Source: Paraconiothyrium sp. Pb-2020
Taxonomy: Eukaryota > Ascomycota > Dothideomycetes > Pleosporales > Didymosphaeriaceae
Length of the DNA stretch: 64,000 bases
Assembly (NCBI GenBank): GCA_022419385.1
Contig: JAJUBI010000002.1
Span: 5,084,001-5,148,000 of the forward strand
Direction: 5' to 3'
Under the pieces are notes generated by a model, which did not search any database, was not told the DNA's origin, and worked only from the letters and a program-made list of their open reading frames with translations. Below are positions 45,511 through 56,715 of this stretch, in pieces (position 1 is the first letter of the stretch; each line of letters begins with the position of its first letter). The position numbers and the translations under genes are program-made.

Positions 45511-47876
45511 ATGGCTCAACCACCTTTTGACAAGCTTCCTGCGCATATGAACAATGGGATTGATGTGGAGAAGGCGGGTGTGATTGAAGCTACGCCCAGG
45601 GGACCTGCTGCTCCGCCGGGCAGTCTGGCGAGCATCCACAATGTGTACGCGGATCCGTGGATGTCGAATAAGGTACGTGCTTGTGCCGGTGTCTCTCAGT
45701 CTTTCAACGAGTGCGCAAGAGATGAGACGCAAGACTAGCACAACACATTCATCCTGTCCAGCGCTACGGTGCTTCTCCATCCCCGACAGGATACGCGCTA
45801 AAATGATCCAAGTGGTCCACCCAGTACCCTACGCGAGCCGGTCCGCCAGCAGAAGATGCGTACTCTTTGCAGCATGCTCTGGTGGCGCGGTACAAGCTCT
45901 CCGACGACCCCGGTAAGACACTGGACCTGCATTCCATCGTAGTGCAGAGCCCGCTATTGAAAAAGAGCCTTGGTAAAGTGCTGGACGGGTACCCTGGTAT
46001 CACGACCGAGCTCGAGCGCGTAGAGATCAACGCGCCATTCGAATGTTTTGTGCATCGGTGGGACCGTCTTCAGGCCGAGCGCGTGGCTCTCACTAGAAAG
46101 AGCAAGAACGCATCGCCGGTAGCGGCGCAGATGAGCGTGGATGCCGTGGCTCACCTGGAGGCTCTGTATACCACGCTGGAAAGCGAGCTTGCTTCTGTCA
46201 TCCGCGAGAAGGAGGATCTCATTGCGCATGGCGTGATGAGGTTCGAGAAGCTGTGGACGCTGTTCGAGCCTGGGTGTCTTGTTTACCAGCAGCGTGACGG
46301 GCATGACCGCGTTTACAAGCTCAAAAGCGCGAAGATCGAACAGGCGAACACGGGCCGCGTGTATAAGCTCGAATGCCAGTATGTCGACTTCGACGGCACG
46401 GACTTTGGGTATAACAAAGAGAGCATTAGCATCAAGGAGTTCAAGGGCACGAAGAAGATTGCCAAGTTCGAGGCGTATCCGTTGGAGTTCTATGAGGGGG
46501 TGGAGGAATTGAAGACGAGGTTGATGGACAGAGGTGCCATGTTTGAGGCGTACAAAGAGTATCGCTTTGTCGCGTACGACGGCATTGCTACTGGAAAGGT
46601 ACATCGTGGCGAGCAGAAGTTCCACGTGAAGAGCCGCATCATCATCGATGCGCATGCCTCCTCGCGGTACGGAAACAAGCTCAGCCTGGAGCTGTTCGAG
46701 ACGCCCGAAATAACCCAGGATCTCGCGAACCCGGCCAGCCCCGAGGATACCGACGACGACTGCGTCATGCTTGACGAGAACGTGGGCAAGAAGCAAGAAC
46801 CCGCGCCGGTCGGGAAGAAGCCCATTCCCACGGCGGATGCCTTCGTCCTCACGCCTGAACAGCGCCTCACTGCATCCGCTACCGTTCGCGGCTACAGCCT
46901 CCGTGACAAGAAGTGGTGCAGCTTCTTCATCGACAGCGTCTGCGACATCACCTGGAACGACGACGCCTTCGCCTCTCTCGTCGCCCCCCAAGAACAAAAA
47001 GACCTCATCCTTTCCTTTGCAGAGAGCCAAGTCAAATCCCGCGACGACTTCGACGACTTCATCCAGGGCAAAGGCCAGGGCATCATCATGCTTCTCGCAG
47101 GTCCGCCGGGCGTGGGTAAAACCTTGACGGCGGAGAGCGTCGCCGAAGCGATGAAAGCGCCACTGTACAGCATCGGGGCTGCAGATCTGGGAAGTGAGTT
47201 CTCCCCAGCGCGTCTACTACCTACGCGTGGTGAGAGTATACGGAGATGGCGAGAGCGCATGCTGAACATGGACGCAGGTAAGCCCGGCGCGCTAGAAAAC
47301 AAGCTCCACGACATCCTGGAGATGTGCTCGAAGTGGAACGCCGGTATGTCCCTTCTCCCGTCCCCTACCCTGCCAGCGAGACTCACATAAAGGGGCAAAG
47401 TCCTGCTCATCGACGAAGCCGACGTCTTCATGGAAGCCCGCTCCACCGCCGACCTCGACCGCAACAAACTCGTCGCCATCTTCCTCCGCCTCCTCGAATA
47501 CTTCTCCGGCATCATGTTCCTGACCACAAACCGCCTCGAGCACATGGACGCCGCCTTCGAATCGCGCATCCACCTCACGCTCAACTACGCAGAGCTCGAC
47601 AAGCCCAGTCGCAAACACATCTGGTCCACGTTCCTCACCTCCCACGCCCGCAATAAGAATTCCAACATTAGCGTGGGCGCGTTTGGCGAGGCGGAGCTGG
47701 AGAGGTTGGCGCGGGAGAAGCTGAATGGAAGGCAGATTAAGAACGTGGTTAAGACGGCGATGTTGTTGGCGAGTAAGTACGATGAGTGTTTGGGCATGGG
47801 GCATTTGGAGACGGTGTTGAGGTTGAGGAAGAGTAATGAGAGGAGGACGGTGGGGTTCTTTGGTGGTGGGGAGTAG
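45511..47876 (+). CDS. Fungal AAA+ ATPase with DUF7025-like N-terminal region, 690 aa
   Basis: Exons 45511-45672, 45825-47193, 47278-47343 and 47401-47876 join in frame; the introns are 152, 84 and 57 nt. The N-terminal half includes the DUF7025-like block (FEKLWTLFEPGCLVYQQRDG then YVDFDGTDFGYNKE). The AAA domain has Walker A (LLAGPPGVGKTLTAESVAEA), Walker B (VLLIDEADVFMEARSTADL), sensor-1 (FLTTNRLEHMDAAFESRI) and the second region of homology. The function of this fungal family is unknown, perhaps chaperone- or unfoldase-like. The first intron is odd. A nearer acceptor at 45761 would keep the same frame but include a TGA codon (45804-45806) within 21 otherwise protein-like codons. I chose the distal acceptor; a pseudogene allele or regulated alternative splicing are the alternatives. 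Confidence 0.85.
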
Positions 47877-48463
47877 ATAGATAGGTATGCATGTTGAGCG
47901 CTTGTGCTTGCTGGATGTTACAACTATAGAACATCTTACACCGAGGAAGACACACGTATCCATACATATACCTCAGACAACCCCAGCTCAGCACTACTAT
48001 ACGGCCTTGGTCATGACGTCTCCATTTTTCTACCTTGGGGAAGCACGTCCGACCCCGTTGTTTCTTGTCGCTGCCATACAATAACACTGACGTGCTCACC
48101 TCATACAATTTTCCTCTGGCTTTTACGTTATTTTCTAGAGACCGAGAAAGATGCCCTAGAATATTCCTGAGGCTCATAGGATGTCTGGTGACGTATGGTC
48201 GAAGCCAATCAGATGGGCGCATTGACGCTAACCTCGTATTGCGCCACACTCATCGTTCACTCGTATTCAGGAAGGTTCTTTGACTCCTCTACGAGATATC
48301 ATGAAACACAATACATCGACACTCCAGGGAACGCAATGCATGTTCTTAGCGGTCGGCCTTACCTGTGTTCCTCGCTCAGTCGATCTCGGTCTAACAACAG
48401 CCCGAATACTTATGGCAAACAAGTACGCTTGACTGGTGTATTTCGAGGACTCGAAGCTACAGT
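47877..48463. other. Intergenic
   Basis: Gap between the AAA and HET genes without a supported gene. Short unrelated ORFs only. Confidence 0.5.
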
Positions 48464-50680
48464 ATGACATCGCCAGATAAGAGAGGGATCGAACCCTTTG
48501 TTGAAAGACATCAGCCCAAGCTGTTACGGCCGTCTCAGCGACAGCGCTCCGGTAACCTTCTCCATGGTCTCGCAAACCTTCGCGTGGGTGCGCCAGCAAA
48601 CGATGAGTCGTATATGTCGACTTACCAGCCTTTTCAATATAGACCCATACCAGGTCAAGGCTACATCAGGCTGCTTCATCTGAAGCCCGTAACTACTCAT
48701 CCAAACGAGTTGCGAGGCTCCCTCGTGCTTCACAGACTGAACGAGCATTGTGTCTACGAGGCTATTTCCTATGCCTGGGGCGAGTTCTCGAGCTTCAACC
48801 AAGTCATCCTGATAAACGGCAAAGTCTTAAGGATCACGGACAACCTGTATGCCGCACTCATGGCGTATTGTCGCTCCCACCGGGTTAGAGTGCTCTGGGC
48901 GGACGCTATATGCATAAATCAAGCAGACACCGCCGAGAAAGCTCAACAGGTTGCACTCATGGCTGAGATATACAGCATGGCAAAGCTCGTCCAGGTCTGG
49001 CTTACACTACCATCCGAATGGACAACAGTTGCAATGAAGTATCTGAAAGACCTCTCTGCAAAAGCGGACAGATTTGGGATCAGCAAAGACGTCGGCAACC
49101 CAAGAGTCGTTATAGGCTGGCCGACTGTCGACATGACGACGAGCGAAGCCGAGAAGCTTATACATGACGCTAACGAACACCACGTAGATTTTCTACTCTA
49201 TCGGCATTGGTTCAACAGAGTATGGGTCGTCCAAGAAGTGGCTTTGGCCAAGGACCTTGTTGTCTCATGTGGCCATACTACATTGGCCTGGACTGATCTG
49301 GCGCGCTCCCTGGAGGTACTACGTGGTGCGTATAGGAAAATACCATCAGGAATAGATCGAGCACGCATGGAAGGACTCAAACCCGCCTGGGCACTTGTGA
49401 AGCACAGAGATGAATGGAGGATGGTAGATCAACATCTTGATCGAAACCACCATTTCTCCACGAATATGGTGGGGGATCAAATGAGGAACAAGGCGTGTAC
49501 TGATGACCGCGATAGAGTATACGCGATGCTTGCCATGACGAAATCGCCGCACGTAGGGATGGAGCCAGATTACACGAGAACCGTGGCAGAAGCATATACT
49601 GAATTCACGAGAAGATACTCGCCGAACACACAGATCTACTGGGCTGGTCTAGCGCGAAGGCAGCGTACGACTTATCAAGGGACCAGTGAGGATCCTGAAC
49701 ACACGCGACCCGAGGCTGAAGGCAGCGAAGGACTTACACTCGACATAACAGGTCGTGACTACCTTCCTTCATGGGTCCCGGAATTTCGTCCAGAGAGGAA
49801 TCTCGAATGGGTACCGCCGGGCAGAGGAACTTATTACGCGGCCCAGCTTGCGCCGATCTGGTTCCTCTCGCATCCAATCGACAAAATCATGCTCGCTACA
49901 GGCACGGTGATTGACGCGATAGCACACAGGAGCTGGAACTACGACATGAAAGCACCACTTTGCTTCCAAGAACCCGCGTTCTTCTTCTCCCTTGTCGAGC
50001 TTCTAAACGGCCTCCTCAGTGCCGCACCCCAACCCCTAGGAAGCACAAACCCAGAACCCTTCTCCATCCAGCTAGCCAAAACCCTCACCTCTGGCATCGC
50101 CGACTGCGAAGGCGCAGAATCTATCCTGAAAAACTACTACTTCATAAAAGACCTTACGCACCTTGGCCCGGGCTCTCTCCCCTGGCTGAAAACCATCTGG
50201 GATGCCTTCTCCACCCACTGCCTCTCCCCCACCGGCGAAATCTACCAACTCATCCTCCTCAGGGCCCTCAGCGGAAAAGGCCCCGACTACACCTTCGCCG
50301 GTAATGCCATGCTCTCCCCCGATGCACACCTCGCCCACTCCTTCCTCAAATACCTCGCAAACATCCTCATCCCTAACCGCCTCTTTGCAACAGCACTCAA
50401 ACGCATCGGCCTTGCGCCTAGGATGGCAAGGCCGGGCGATATGCTTGTGCTCATAAACGGGTGCGATATGCCGTATGTAGCGAGGAGTGTGAGGAAGGTA
50501 AAGTACAAAGAGGAGGAAGTGGAGCCGGCGCTGCAGATTATAGGCCCTTGTTATCTGCATGGTGTTATGAAGGGGGAGATCTTCGAGGACAGGGGGAAGG
50601 GGGAGTGGGCGGGGTTGGAGTGGACGAGACATGAGGGGGATAAGGTGGATAGCTTGAAGGGGTGTTTGGTGTTGGTCTAG
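48464..50680 (+). CDS. Heterokaryon-incompatibility (HET) domain protein, 738 aa
   Basis: A single exon from ATG 48464; a start at the later methionine near residue 51 is possible. The HET domain spans roughly residues 95-260. It has the three conserved blocks: YEAISYAWG, then RVLWADAICINQADTAEKA, QVALMAEIYSMAKLVQVWL, and the later HWFNRVWVVQEVALAKD. A large C-terminal region follows with DRDRVYAMLAMTK, also typical of fungal HET proteins. These proteins can trigger programmed cell death after non-self recognition between hyphae; a partner gene is often nearby, but none is evident here. No NACHT, ankyrin or WD repeats were recognised in the C-terminus. It appears intact. Confidence 0.9.
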   Translation: MTSPDKRGIEPFVERHQPKLLRPSQRQRSGNLLHGLANLRVGAPANDESYMSTYQPFQYRPIPGQGYIRLLHLKPVTTHPNELRGSLVLHRLNEHCVYEAISYAWGEFSSFNQVILINGKVLRITDNLYAALMAYCRSHRVRVLWADAICINQADTAEKAQQVALMAEIYSMAKLVQVWLTLPSEWTTVAMKYLKDLSAKADRFGISKDVGNPRVVIGWPTVDMTTSEAEKLIHDANEHHVDFLLYRHWFNRVWVVQEVALAKDLVVSCGHTTLAWTDLARSLEVLRGAYRKIPSGIDRARMEGLKPAWALVKHRDEWRMVDQHLDRNHHFSTNMVGDQMRNKACTDDRDRVYAMLAMTKSPHVGMEPDYTRTVAEAYTEFTRRYSPNTQIYWAGLARRQRTTYQGTSEDPEHTRPEAEGSEGLTLDITGRDYLPSWVPEFRPERNLEWVPPGRGTYYAAQLAPIWFLSHPIDKIMLATGTVIDAIAHRSWNYDMKAPLCFQEPAFFFSLVELLNGLLSAAPQPLGSTNPEPFSIQLAKTLTSGIADCEGAESILKNYYFIKDLTHLGPGSLPWLKTIWDAFSTHCLSPTGEIYQLILLRALSGKGPDYTFAGNAMLSPDAHLAHSFLKYLANILIPNRLFATALKRIGLAPRMARPGDMLVLINGCDMPYVARSVRKVKYKEEEVEPALQIIGPCYLHGVMKGEIFEDRGKGEWAGLEWTRHEGDKVDSLKGCLVLV

Positions 50681-51105
50681 TGGAGCGGGAGAGCTTTTAG
50701 GATGCTGTGTTTCCTTTTTTGGACGGCTATCACTGAACGCTCGCGAGGTTATGGAAGGCGGATTGTCCATCGACTGATGACATTGATCGATAGAATGTTA
50801 CTTGTTTCACTCGGACCATTCCATGCGGACGCCATACACTGCAGTAAGGCAGGGAGAATGAAGGATCGTGATTGGACTTGTCTCTTCGAGATAATCATAA
50901 GCTTGTTGAATATCCTTCGTCTCTGTAGGCGCTGTACATTGCAGCGAAAGGTTGCCAAGTGATACAGAAACCATAGACCCTAGAATGACTCACTCCACAA
51001 TGAGTATTCCATGTTGCTGCACAATATAATATCCTCGATTCATGCCGCATAGCATTAGAGTAGGCAAGACCATGTTCGCTGGTGACAGGTTGATAAAAGT
51101 CAGTA
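50681..51105. other. Intergenic
   Basis: HET gene 3' flank. No supported gene before the DUF924 fragment. Confidence 0.5.
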
Positions 51106-51237
51106 CTACCCTAACGCCGTCCACACTCCCCTCTGCACATCCCCCCTAATCCTCCCCGCAGCCTCCTCATCAACGCTAATCCCAAATTGACCCGTACTTT
51201 CCAAGGATACATCCTCTTCCGCCGTCAAGACCCTCCA
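51106..51237 (-). pseudogene. Truncated DUF924 gene fragment (3' end)
   Basis: Minus-strand sequence of 44 codons, including a TAG stop, corresponds to the last 44 codons of the intact DUF924 gene at 56584-56715 in opposite orientation. By hand alignment 113 of 132 bases match, without gaps or internal stops; both copies end with the same 11 codons from AGG (RGVWTALG and stop included). Similarity ends abruptly on both sides, so promoter and catalytic/helical core are absent. It is best read as a partial inverted duplication; a source other than the neighbour is possible. Confidence 0.85.
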
Positions 51238-53157
51238 TAAGTTACTGAGTTCTCTTGTGGATGGAGAACGAAGTCGACGAATGAGTGGGCAACTGACATA
51301 ACTAAGAAGTCTTGCAGTAGGCTATAACGAAATCGTAATTCTCGTCTCTGCAAAATCCGATTGTTCAGGTGCGAGTTAGGTACGAGTGTCGTCTTCGGAT
51401 TTCCTGGGTAGTGCCAGATTGCGTGGTCTTACCGTGCGGCAGTGGAGAAGTCATTAATTATTGTGGATCCGATACATCACAGTTATGTATCTAGAGCCTT
51501 TTCTAATGTCTGTGGTACGTCAACGCTCCATCATCAACCAATAAAGCAGGTCAAGAATCAAATGGGACTGCTATGGGGAATATTGCTGGAGCAGGCGAAC
51601 GTATTCAGATACCTCTGACGGATCCACGCCTTCTCAGAATGTAAGTTTACCTCAATCAGGGTCCGCCTTGATTGGCGTGACACGATCTGTTGATGCACCT
51701 TGACTAGATTCACAACGTGATACAATTTTGATATATACTAAAATTAATCGAGTGTATCGGTGTCGCAACACCACCGTGAATAAGACCGATTACAACATGC
51801 TTACTTCTGAGTGAACAAATCATCAAAGCTTTGGGTATCGTAGACTTGGGAGTTGGTGATGGGGCAGGAAGCATTTGGATCTAGGTCCTCGGATGCTCAC
51901 TCTTCCGTCCTCTTCCGTAGTACAAGGGTACAACATAACATGCATGCTCTTCTCACAAGGCTACTGTGGAGACAGCAGGCGAGTAAATCCTTCCACTCAC
52001 TTCGATCGGCAGCGTATAGCGTCGGCGTGGTGCCAACAAGGAGGCGCGAGGGGCGTGCGGGTACTGTCTTGGATGCATGCAGATGCTAACGGCCAGGTCC
52101 ACAATAATTGATCCAGCATTCTGTGAAAGATTGGTGCCGATATCCAAACTCACGTCTCTGGCTAATCTTATTTGGACGAAGCGGCGTGCAAAACGGCAGG
52201 GTTCGATAGGAGGTTGTCAGTGCGCCCCACGAATTGGGCCAAGCTCGACTCCAGACCAGTCGACCGTTTTGCGAATGTGAAGCTGCTCTGCCCCAATACA
52301 TCGCCCTCGCTCGCCAGTCTTTGCCGCGGCATCGTGTTCGAAAGCGACTGGGAGGCGAGCTGGACGTCCACTGCCGGGTCTACCATTCATTTGTTTCTTC
52401 TTATCCTTGCCATTTTAATTGACTTCTTCCGAGCTGCAGGGACGTCCCGAAGCGCATACAGCCCCCTCCCTACGCCGACTTCTTGCCGCCCCAACAGCTC
52501 CAGCTGCAGCTGTCGCTCCTTTCGCAGCATACGCAGCAGAACAACATTGACTGTTCCTTGGAGAGCACCTCGACTCGAGCCTCAGTGGTGCGCGACCTCG
52601 GCGCCATACGCACAGGACCACGGTTGCGCCTGCCCGCAACGCCCCTTCCCTAGCCGTGAAACATCTCAGAACACCACAGCTTCCACTGCAAACGCATTGC
52701 GACCTTGGAACAAGCGCAAGCACCCCCGAGCTGTATTTGCCTTGCGCAAACGCTGAAGTTGCCCTGCGATCGGCCCGGGATTTCGGCGTGCGGCACAGCA
52801 TCTCATGGCTGTAGCGTCTCGACAGCCACTTGCAGCGGTTCAGCAATTGACACCGCCCAGCAGCTCTCACGGCGGGAGAGGTCCGTGGGATTTTGCAGTG
52901 CCTTTGGACTCCGCGGTACGTACTTCTCTCTGTGACAATATTCATGTCACATGGACAGCGTCATGGGCGGGCCTAGGGGGCGCTATCTGCACGATGATCC
53001 GCTCCCGCAGGTAGCGCCAACTATGATCGCGCCTCGCTATTCGATCCCAGCCCAGCACTTTCTGTGCCTCAAATGCGAACCTCAGAAGACGCTTACAACA
53101 TCTTTGTACTGACTGGGTGCGAAATAGAAGACCTCGTTTCCGAACTACGAGCCTCCC
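51238..53157. other. Intergenic, 1.9 kb
   Basis: Upstream of the TeaR-like gene. Short ORFs with no signature occur on both strands near 52170-52950. The GC content rises towards 53157, consistent with a promoter/leader region. No gene is supported. Confidence 0.5.
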
Positions 53158-54750
53158 ATGTCCGACGACGTCGCGCCCGCGCACCCCTACTCTCCGCGCC
53201 AGCCCCTCGCTTCGCAGCCAAATGGCATGTCAAAATCCAGCCGTACGAATACCATCGATTCACAAAACCAATACCAAAGCGATGACTACGCGTCCCACCC
53301 TTCAAATCATGCATACGAGCGGGGCAGGACAGCCAGTGGCGATGTTACGGGTGACGGTAACGAGGAAGACGGCATAAAAGAATACTACAGAGCGCACGAA
53401 AAGAATGGCAGTAAGTCTAGGGGCAGGAAGAAGAGCGCGAAGAAGCTTCCACCGGGCTGGGTCGAGGCGGAGAAAGACCAGAACAACTGGATCCATCGCG
53501 ATAAACTGAAGGAAATTGAGACCAAAGAGCTGGAGGAGTTTAGCATGCGAGTAGGCCGGGCAAGTCGGTCGAACAGCAGGTCGCAGAGCGCTGCTAGGAA
53601 CCAGTCAAGAGGTCGCGCCAACTCTGAGCTCACCGACACCATGTCGAATGGAGACGACCGTCACGACTATCCCCGTATGATCTCTCCCATACCTGCCGAG
53701 GACGAGGAGGAAGAGCCGCCGCACACAGGCTGGGACATAAGGTCGCCTGCCGAGATTGAAGCCGAGAGAGAGCAATTTGCCGCACGCAACAACGTCATCA
53801 GACCTAGCACGTCTCGAATACCTGTAGCGAAAACCAGTCCATTACCCGTCCCCCACAATTTCGTCGACCGAGACCAGCCTCTTCCGAGACCAAGAAACGG
53901 AAGTGGTAGTTGGGACTCTATCGCCGCGAACGGAGCTCGCGTGAGAAGCGGAAGTATGTCTAGCCAGTTGCTGTTAGACGAGCCCCACACCGTTGGGGAT
54001 GCTGGACGGAGCCCTGTAAAGTCTAACTTCAGTACGCCAACATCACCTGTAGATGCCCAGGCACCAAAGTCGAAGACACCAGGCAAAGCGGCGCCGGGTT
54101 CTCGAAAGACGAGCGGACCGAAGCCAGGGACGAAGCCACGTAACGCATCAGCTGGGCCCCGGAACGCATCAGGCACCTCCCCAGTCAAGCGTCCTGGCAC
54201 AAGTGGTGGATCGATATCTCGGCCCACTACAGGTCATCGGCCAGAAGGCGAAGCTCCGTGGATAGCTACAATGTATAAACCTGATCCCAGACTTCCACCA
54301 GACCAACAAATCATTCCCACGCACGCCAAGCGCATGCAGCAAGAGCAGTGGGAGAATGAAGGCCGTGTTGGGTCCATGTACGACAAGGACTTCCGGTTGC
54401 TGAACACGGACGACGGGTCCGATAAGAGAGCGTCCTCAATTCTTCCTCCCATCGATCTCGAAAAAGCACAACAAGACCAGACCTGGCCGCTACCGAGTCC
54501 AGAGAAACAGAAATTCGAACCCATCGATTCCACTACTTCGAAATCTCCCACCAACGAGCAGGGCAAGTTCAAGCTTACCCCAACCATATCTCAAGGCCCG
54601 ACGTTTCCTCCTCGCGCACCTTCTCGCGGTGCCCAGGAACCGAAAGTTGCTCCTCCTATAGCACCAGTCACACCCAAGGACACTATCCGTCTTCCCGAGC
54701 CGCCAGAAACCGAGAAAGAGAAGAAGGGCTGCTGCTGCATTGTCATGTAG
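53158..54750 (+). CDS. teaR: TeaA receptor TeaR homologue, prenylated polarity protein, 530 aa
   Basis: TeaR anchors the Kelch protein TeaA at the hyphal tip membrane and thereby links microtubule ends to polarised growth. A single exon from ATG 53158. Recognisable features: DGIKEYYRAHEK, PGWVEAEKDQNNWIHRDKL near residues 100-120, RIPVAKTSPLPVP in the middle, and WIATMYKPDPRLPPDQQ followed by the HAKRMQQEQWENEG block. The C-terminus KKGCCCIVM ends in a CaaX box (CIVM), so a farnesyl anchor is expected, with additional cysteines for palmitoylation. The intervening regions are Ser/Pro-rich and disordered. Length and order fit TeaR. I am confident of the family, less of one-to-one orthology. Confidence 0.88.
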   Translation: MSDDVAPAHPYSPRQPLASQPNGMSKSSRTNTIDSQNQYQSDDYASHPSNHAYERGRTASGDVTGDGNEEDGIKEYYRAHEKNGSKSRGRKKSAKKLPPGWVEAEKDQNNWIHRDKLKEIETKELEEFSMRVGRASRSNSRSQSAARNQSRGRANSELTDTMSNGDDRHDYPRMISPIPAEDEEEEPPHTGWDIRSPAEIEAEREQFAARNNVIRPSTSRIPVAKTSPLPVPHNFVDRDQPLPRPRNGSGSWDSIAANGARVRSGSMSSQLLLDEPHTVGDAGRSPVKSNFSTPTSPVDAQAPKSKTPGKAAPGSRKTSGPKPGTKPRNASAGPRNASGTSPVKRPGTSGGSISRPTTGHRPEGEAPWIATMYKPDPRLPPDQQIIPTHAKRMQQEQWENEGRVGSMYDKDFRLLNTDDGSDKRASSILPPIDLEKAQQDQTWPLPSPEKQKFEPIDSTTSKSPTNEQGKFKLTPTISQGPTFPPRAPSRGAQEPKVAPPIAPVTPKDTIRLPEPPETEKEKKGCCCIVM

Positions 54751-55746
54751 CGTTTTTCATTTCATATACCCAGACTTTGCACCTTGTTGCCCCCGCCACC
54801 CAGCACTTACCACCCAAGGGGCGGGCGTCTTTTTCCCATCTCTTCCCGGAGTCACCGGCGCAGGCTCCATTGTTTTCAATCAGATGTTTGGCTGATAGCG
54901 TACAGCGGCTTGCTGATATCCCATCTTTCCTTCCGTGTTCCATTTATACCTTCCGGCCGCTTGCATCGGCCAGTCATTGCCGCTTTTCCTTTCCTTATAT
55001 TTGAAGTGCGAGTTTGCTAGTCGAACGCGCGAAACCGGGCTGTCGGGAGTGAGGTGCATGCGTGTGTTCGATATTACTTCCCCCCTACGATAGTATTGTG
55101 TAAAGTGGAGTCGGCGCTGGGCATGGGGTGACGGCTAGGTTCCATACAAGTGTAGATGTGAGGTGCTGCATAGGCATGAACAGACTGTGTAAACTGTTGA
55201 ACTTTGTGTGCTGAAGCGTGATGGGTGTGTATGATTTAAATCGGCTGAGCGCTTTGAGATATACCTCAAGGTAAAGTACAACCCTCCGTCGTTGTGGGAC
55301 ACATCGCTAGGCTTATGAAAACTGGTGCTTGACATGCTGGTCTCTGCTGTGGATGTCATGGAGCGAAATGCATCGTGACATACTTAGCGCTGCTTGGAGT
55401 TGCAAAGACGTTGACGTGTGATAGATGCTGACCGTTCTTATGCGCCGAAAGCAAAGTTGACGATGAGAACGTAGTCACAACGGCGAGGTTGATCAGCAGT
55501 GTCTAAGAGAATAGTGGCTGACATGAAAACTTGAAATGGTTCTTGTAGAGTCTTGTATAACCTTGGATCGTAAAGCGTACACTATTTGCGTCTTCGGCTG
55601 GGTGTGATAGGGCAACTCAAACTTACCCAACAATGCTCAAAGCTTGATTTGTCACACTGCGTGGATGGCCCCCAATCGGCTCATACCTAAAGCAGGTGGG
55701 CTAGCGTGGCCTGTCGATCTTCCGGTACTGCGACAATCAACCACAC
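54751..55746. other. Intergenic
   Basis: Between the teaR and DUF924 genes on the same strand. No supported gene. It includes the teaR 3' UTR and the DUF924 promoter. Confidence 0.5.
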
Positions 55747-56715
55747 ATGCTGTCCATCGCACCTCAAGTTATACCAGAGCCCTCCACAATGACTACTGCA
55801 CAAATCTCGTTCCCTCTCTCAGTGACCAATCTTGTGACGCCTTCCCTCCTCGACTCGCTCTTCACTCTCGAAATACCTTGGCCTAAAGAAAGCCCACCAA
55901 CAGCTACTCAGTGGTCCACTCAGACCCCCAGCACTGCCACCTACAAAACCCTCTGCTGGGACGTCCTCCTCGCCCTTAGTAAAATACCTCTATCAGATGC
56001 CCAAGACCTCGACTTCCTCACCCTCCTCCCTTCACCAGATGATCCATCCTTCCCCACCCAAGCAATAGGCCTCCTTATCCTCCTCGACCAAGCCCCCCGC
56101 CACCTCTGCACCAACCTTCACGAACGCTGGCGAAACGCCTTCTTCGACCAACTCGCCCTATCCTACTCTCTCGCCCTGCGCGCCCTCCCACCTCCCCACC
56201 ACATCCACACGTTCCCCCGCTGGGAAAAACAAGGCTGGACCTACGCACACTTCAACACAATGTGCAACTTCCTCACCGCGCCCTTCGCGCATTCTGAATC
56301 CCACTCCATCCATTGCACCCACCTCCTCCCAGAGGTCGCTGCGCGTCGCCGCCTCACCGAGAAACACTATGGTGTCAAAGATACCCAGCACGCCCACGAA
56401 CTGGCTGACGCATCACTGCTTCGCACTTCGAGTAACACGCTAGCCTTCGCTGAACTAATCCGTGCATGGGTCCCGCCGGAGGCGGACATGGCGGAAACCG
56501 TGTTCTGGTGGTGTCGCGTGAAGGAGGCGCATACGCCCATCATCCGTGTGTTTGGACGGTATCCGTATCGGAACCGGGCGATGGGGAGGGTCTCGACGGC
56601 GGAAGAGGAGGCGTTCTTAGAACAGACGGGTCATTTCGGGGTTAGTGTTGATGAGGAGGCTGCGGGGAAGATTAGGGAAGATGTAGAGAGGGGAGTGTGG
56701 ACGGCGTTAGGGTAG
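55747..56715 (+). CDS. DUF924 family protein, 322 aa
   Basis: A single exon from ATG 55747; a second in-frame ATG at 55789 (residue 15) is a plausible alternative start. The family's typical blocks are present: GLLILLDQAPRHLC near the middle and RVFGRYPYRNRAMGRVSTAEEEAF near the C-terminus. DUF924 proteins are soluble, all-helical and of unknown function, widespread in bacteria and fungi. Codons in the first two-thirds are C-rich at third positions, whereas the last 200 bases are G-rich. The final 132 bp are duplicated in inverted orientation at 51106-51237. It is otherwise normal and intact. Confidence 0.88.
   Translation: MLSIAPQVIPEPSTMTTAQISFPLSVTNLVTPSLLDSLFTLEIPWPKESPPTATQWSTQTPSTATYKTLCWDVLLALSKIPLSDAQDLDFLTLLPSPDDPSFPTQAIGLLILLDQAPRHLCTNLHERWRNAFFDQLALSYSLALRALPPPHHIHTFPRWEKQGWTYAHFNTMCNFLTAPFAHSESHSIHCTHLLPEVAARRRLTEKHYGVKDTQHAHELADASLLRTSSNTLAFAELIRAWVPPEADMAETVFWWCRVKEAHTPIIRVFGRYPYRNRAMGRVSTAEEEAFLEQTGHFGVSVDEEAAGKIREDVERGVWTALG

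Noticed and set aside
48478..48498. Minus-strand GGGTTCGATCCC, a match to a tRNA B box
   Set aside because: The flanking bases do not form a 5-bp T stem, no A box or acceptor stem is found, and the site lies inside the HET coding sequence.
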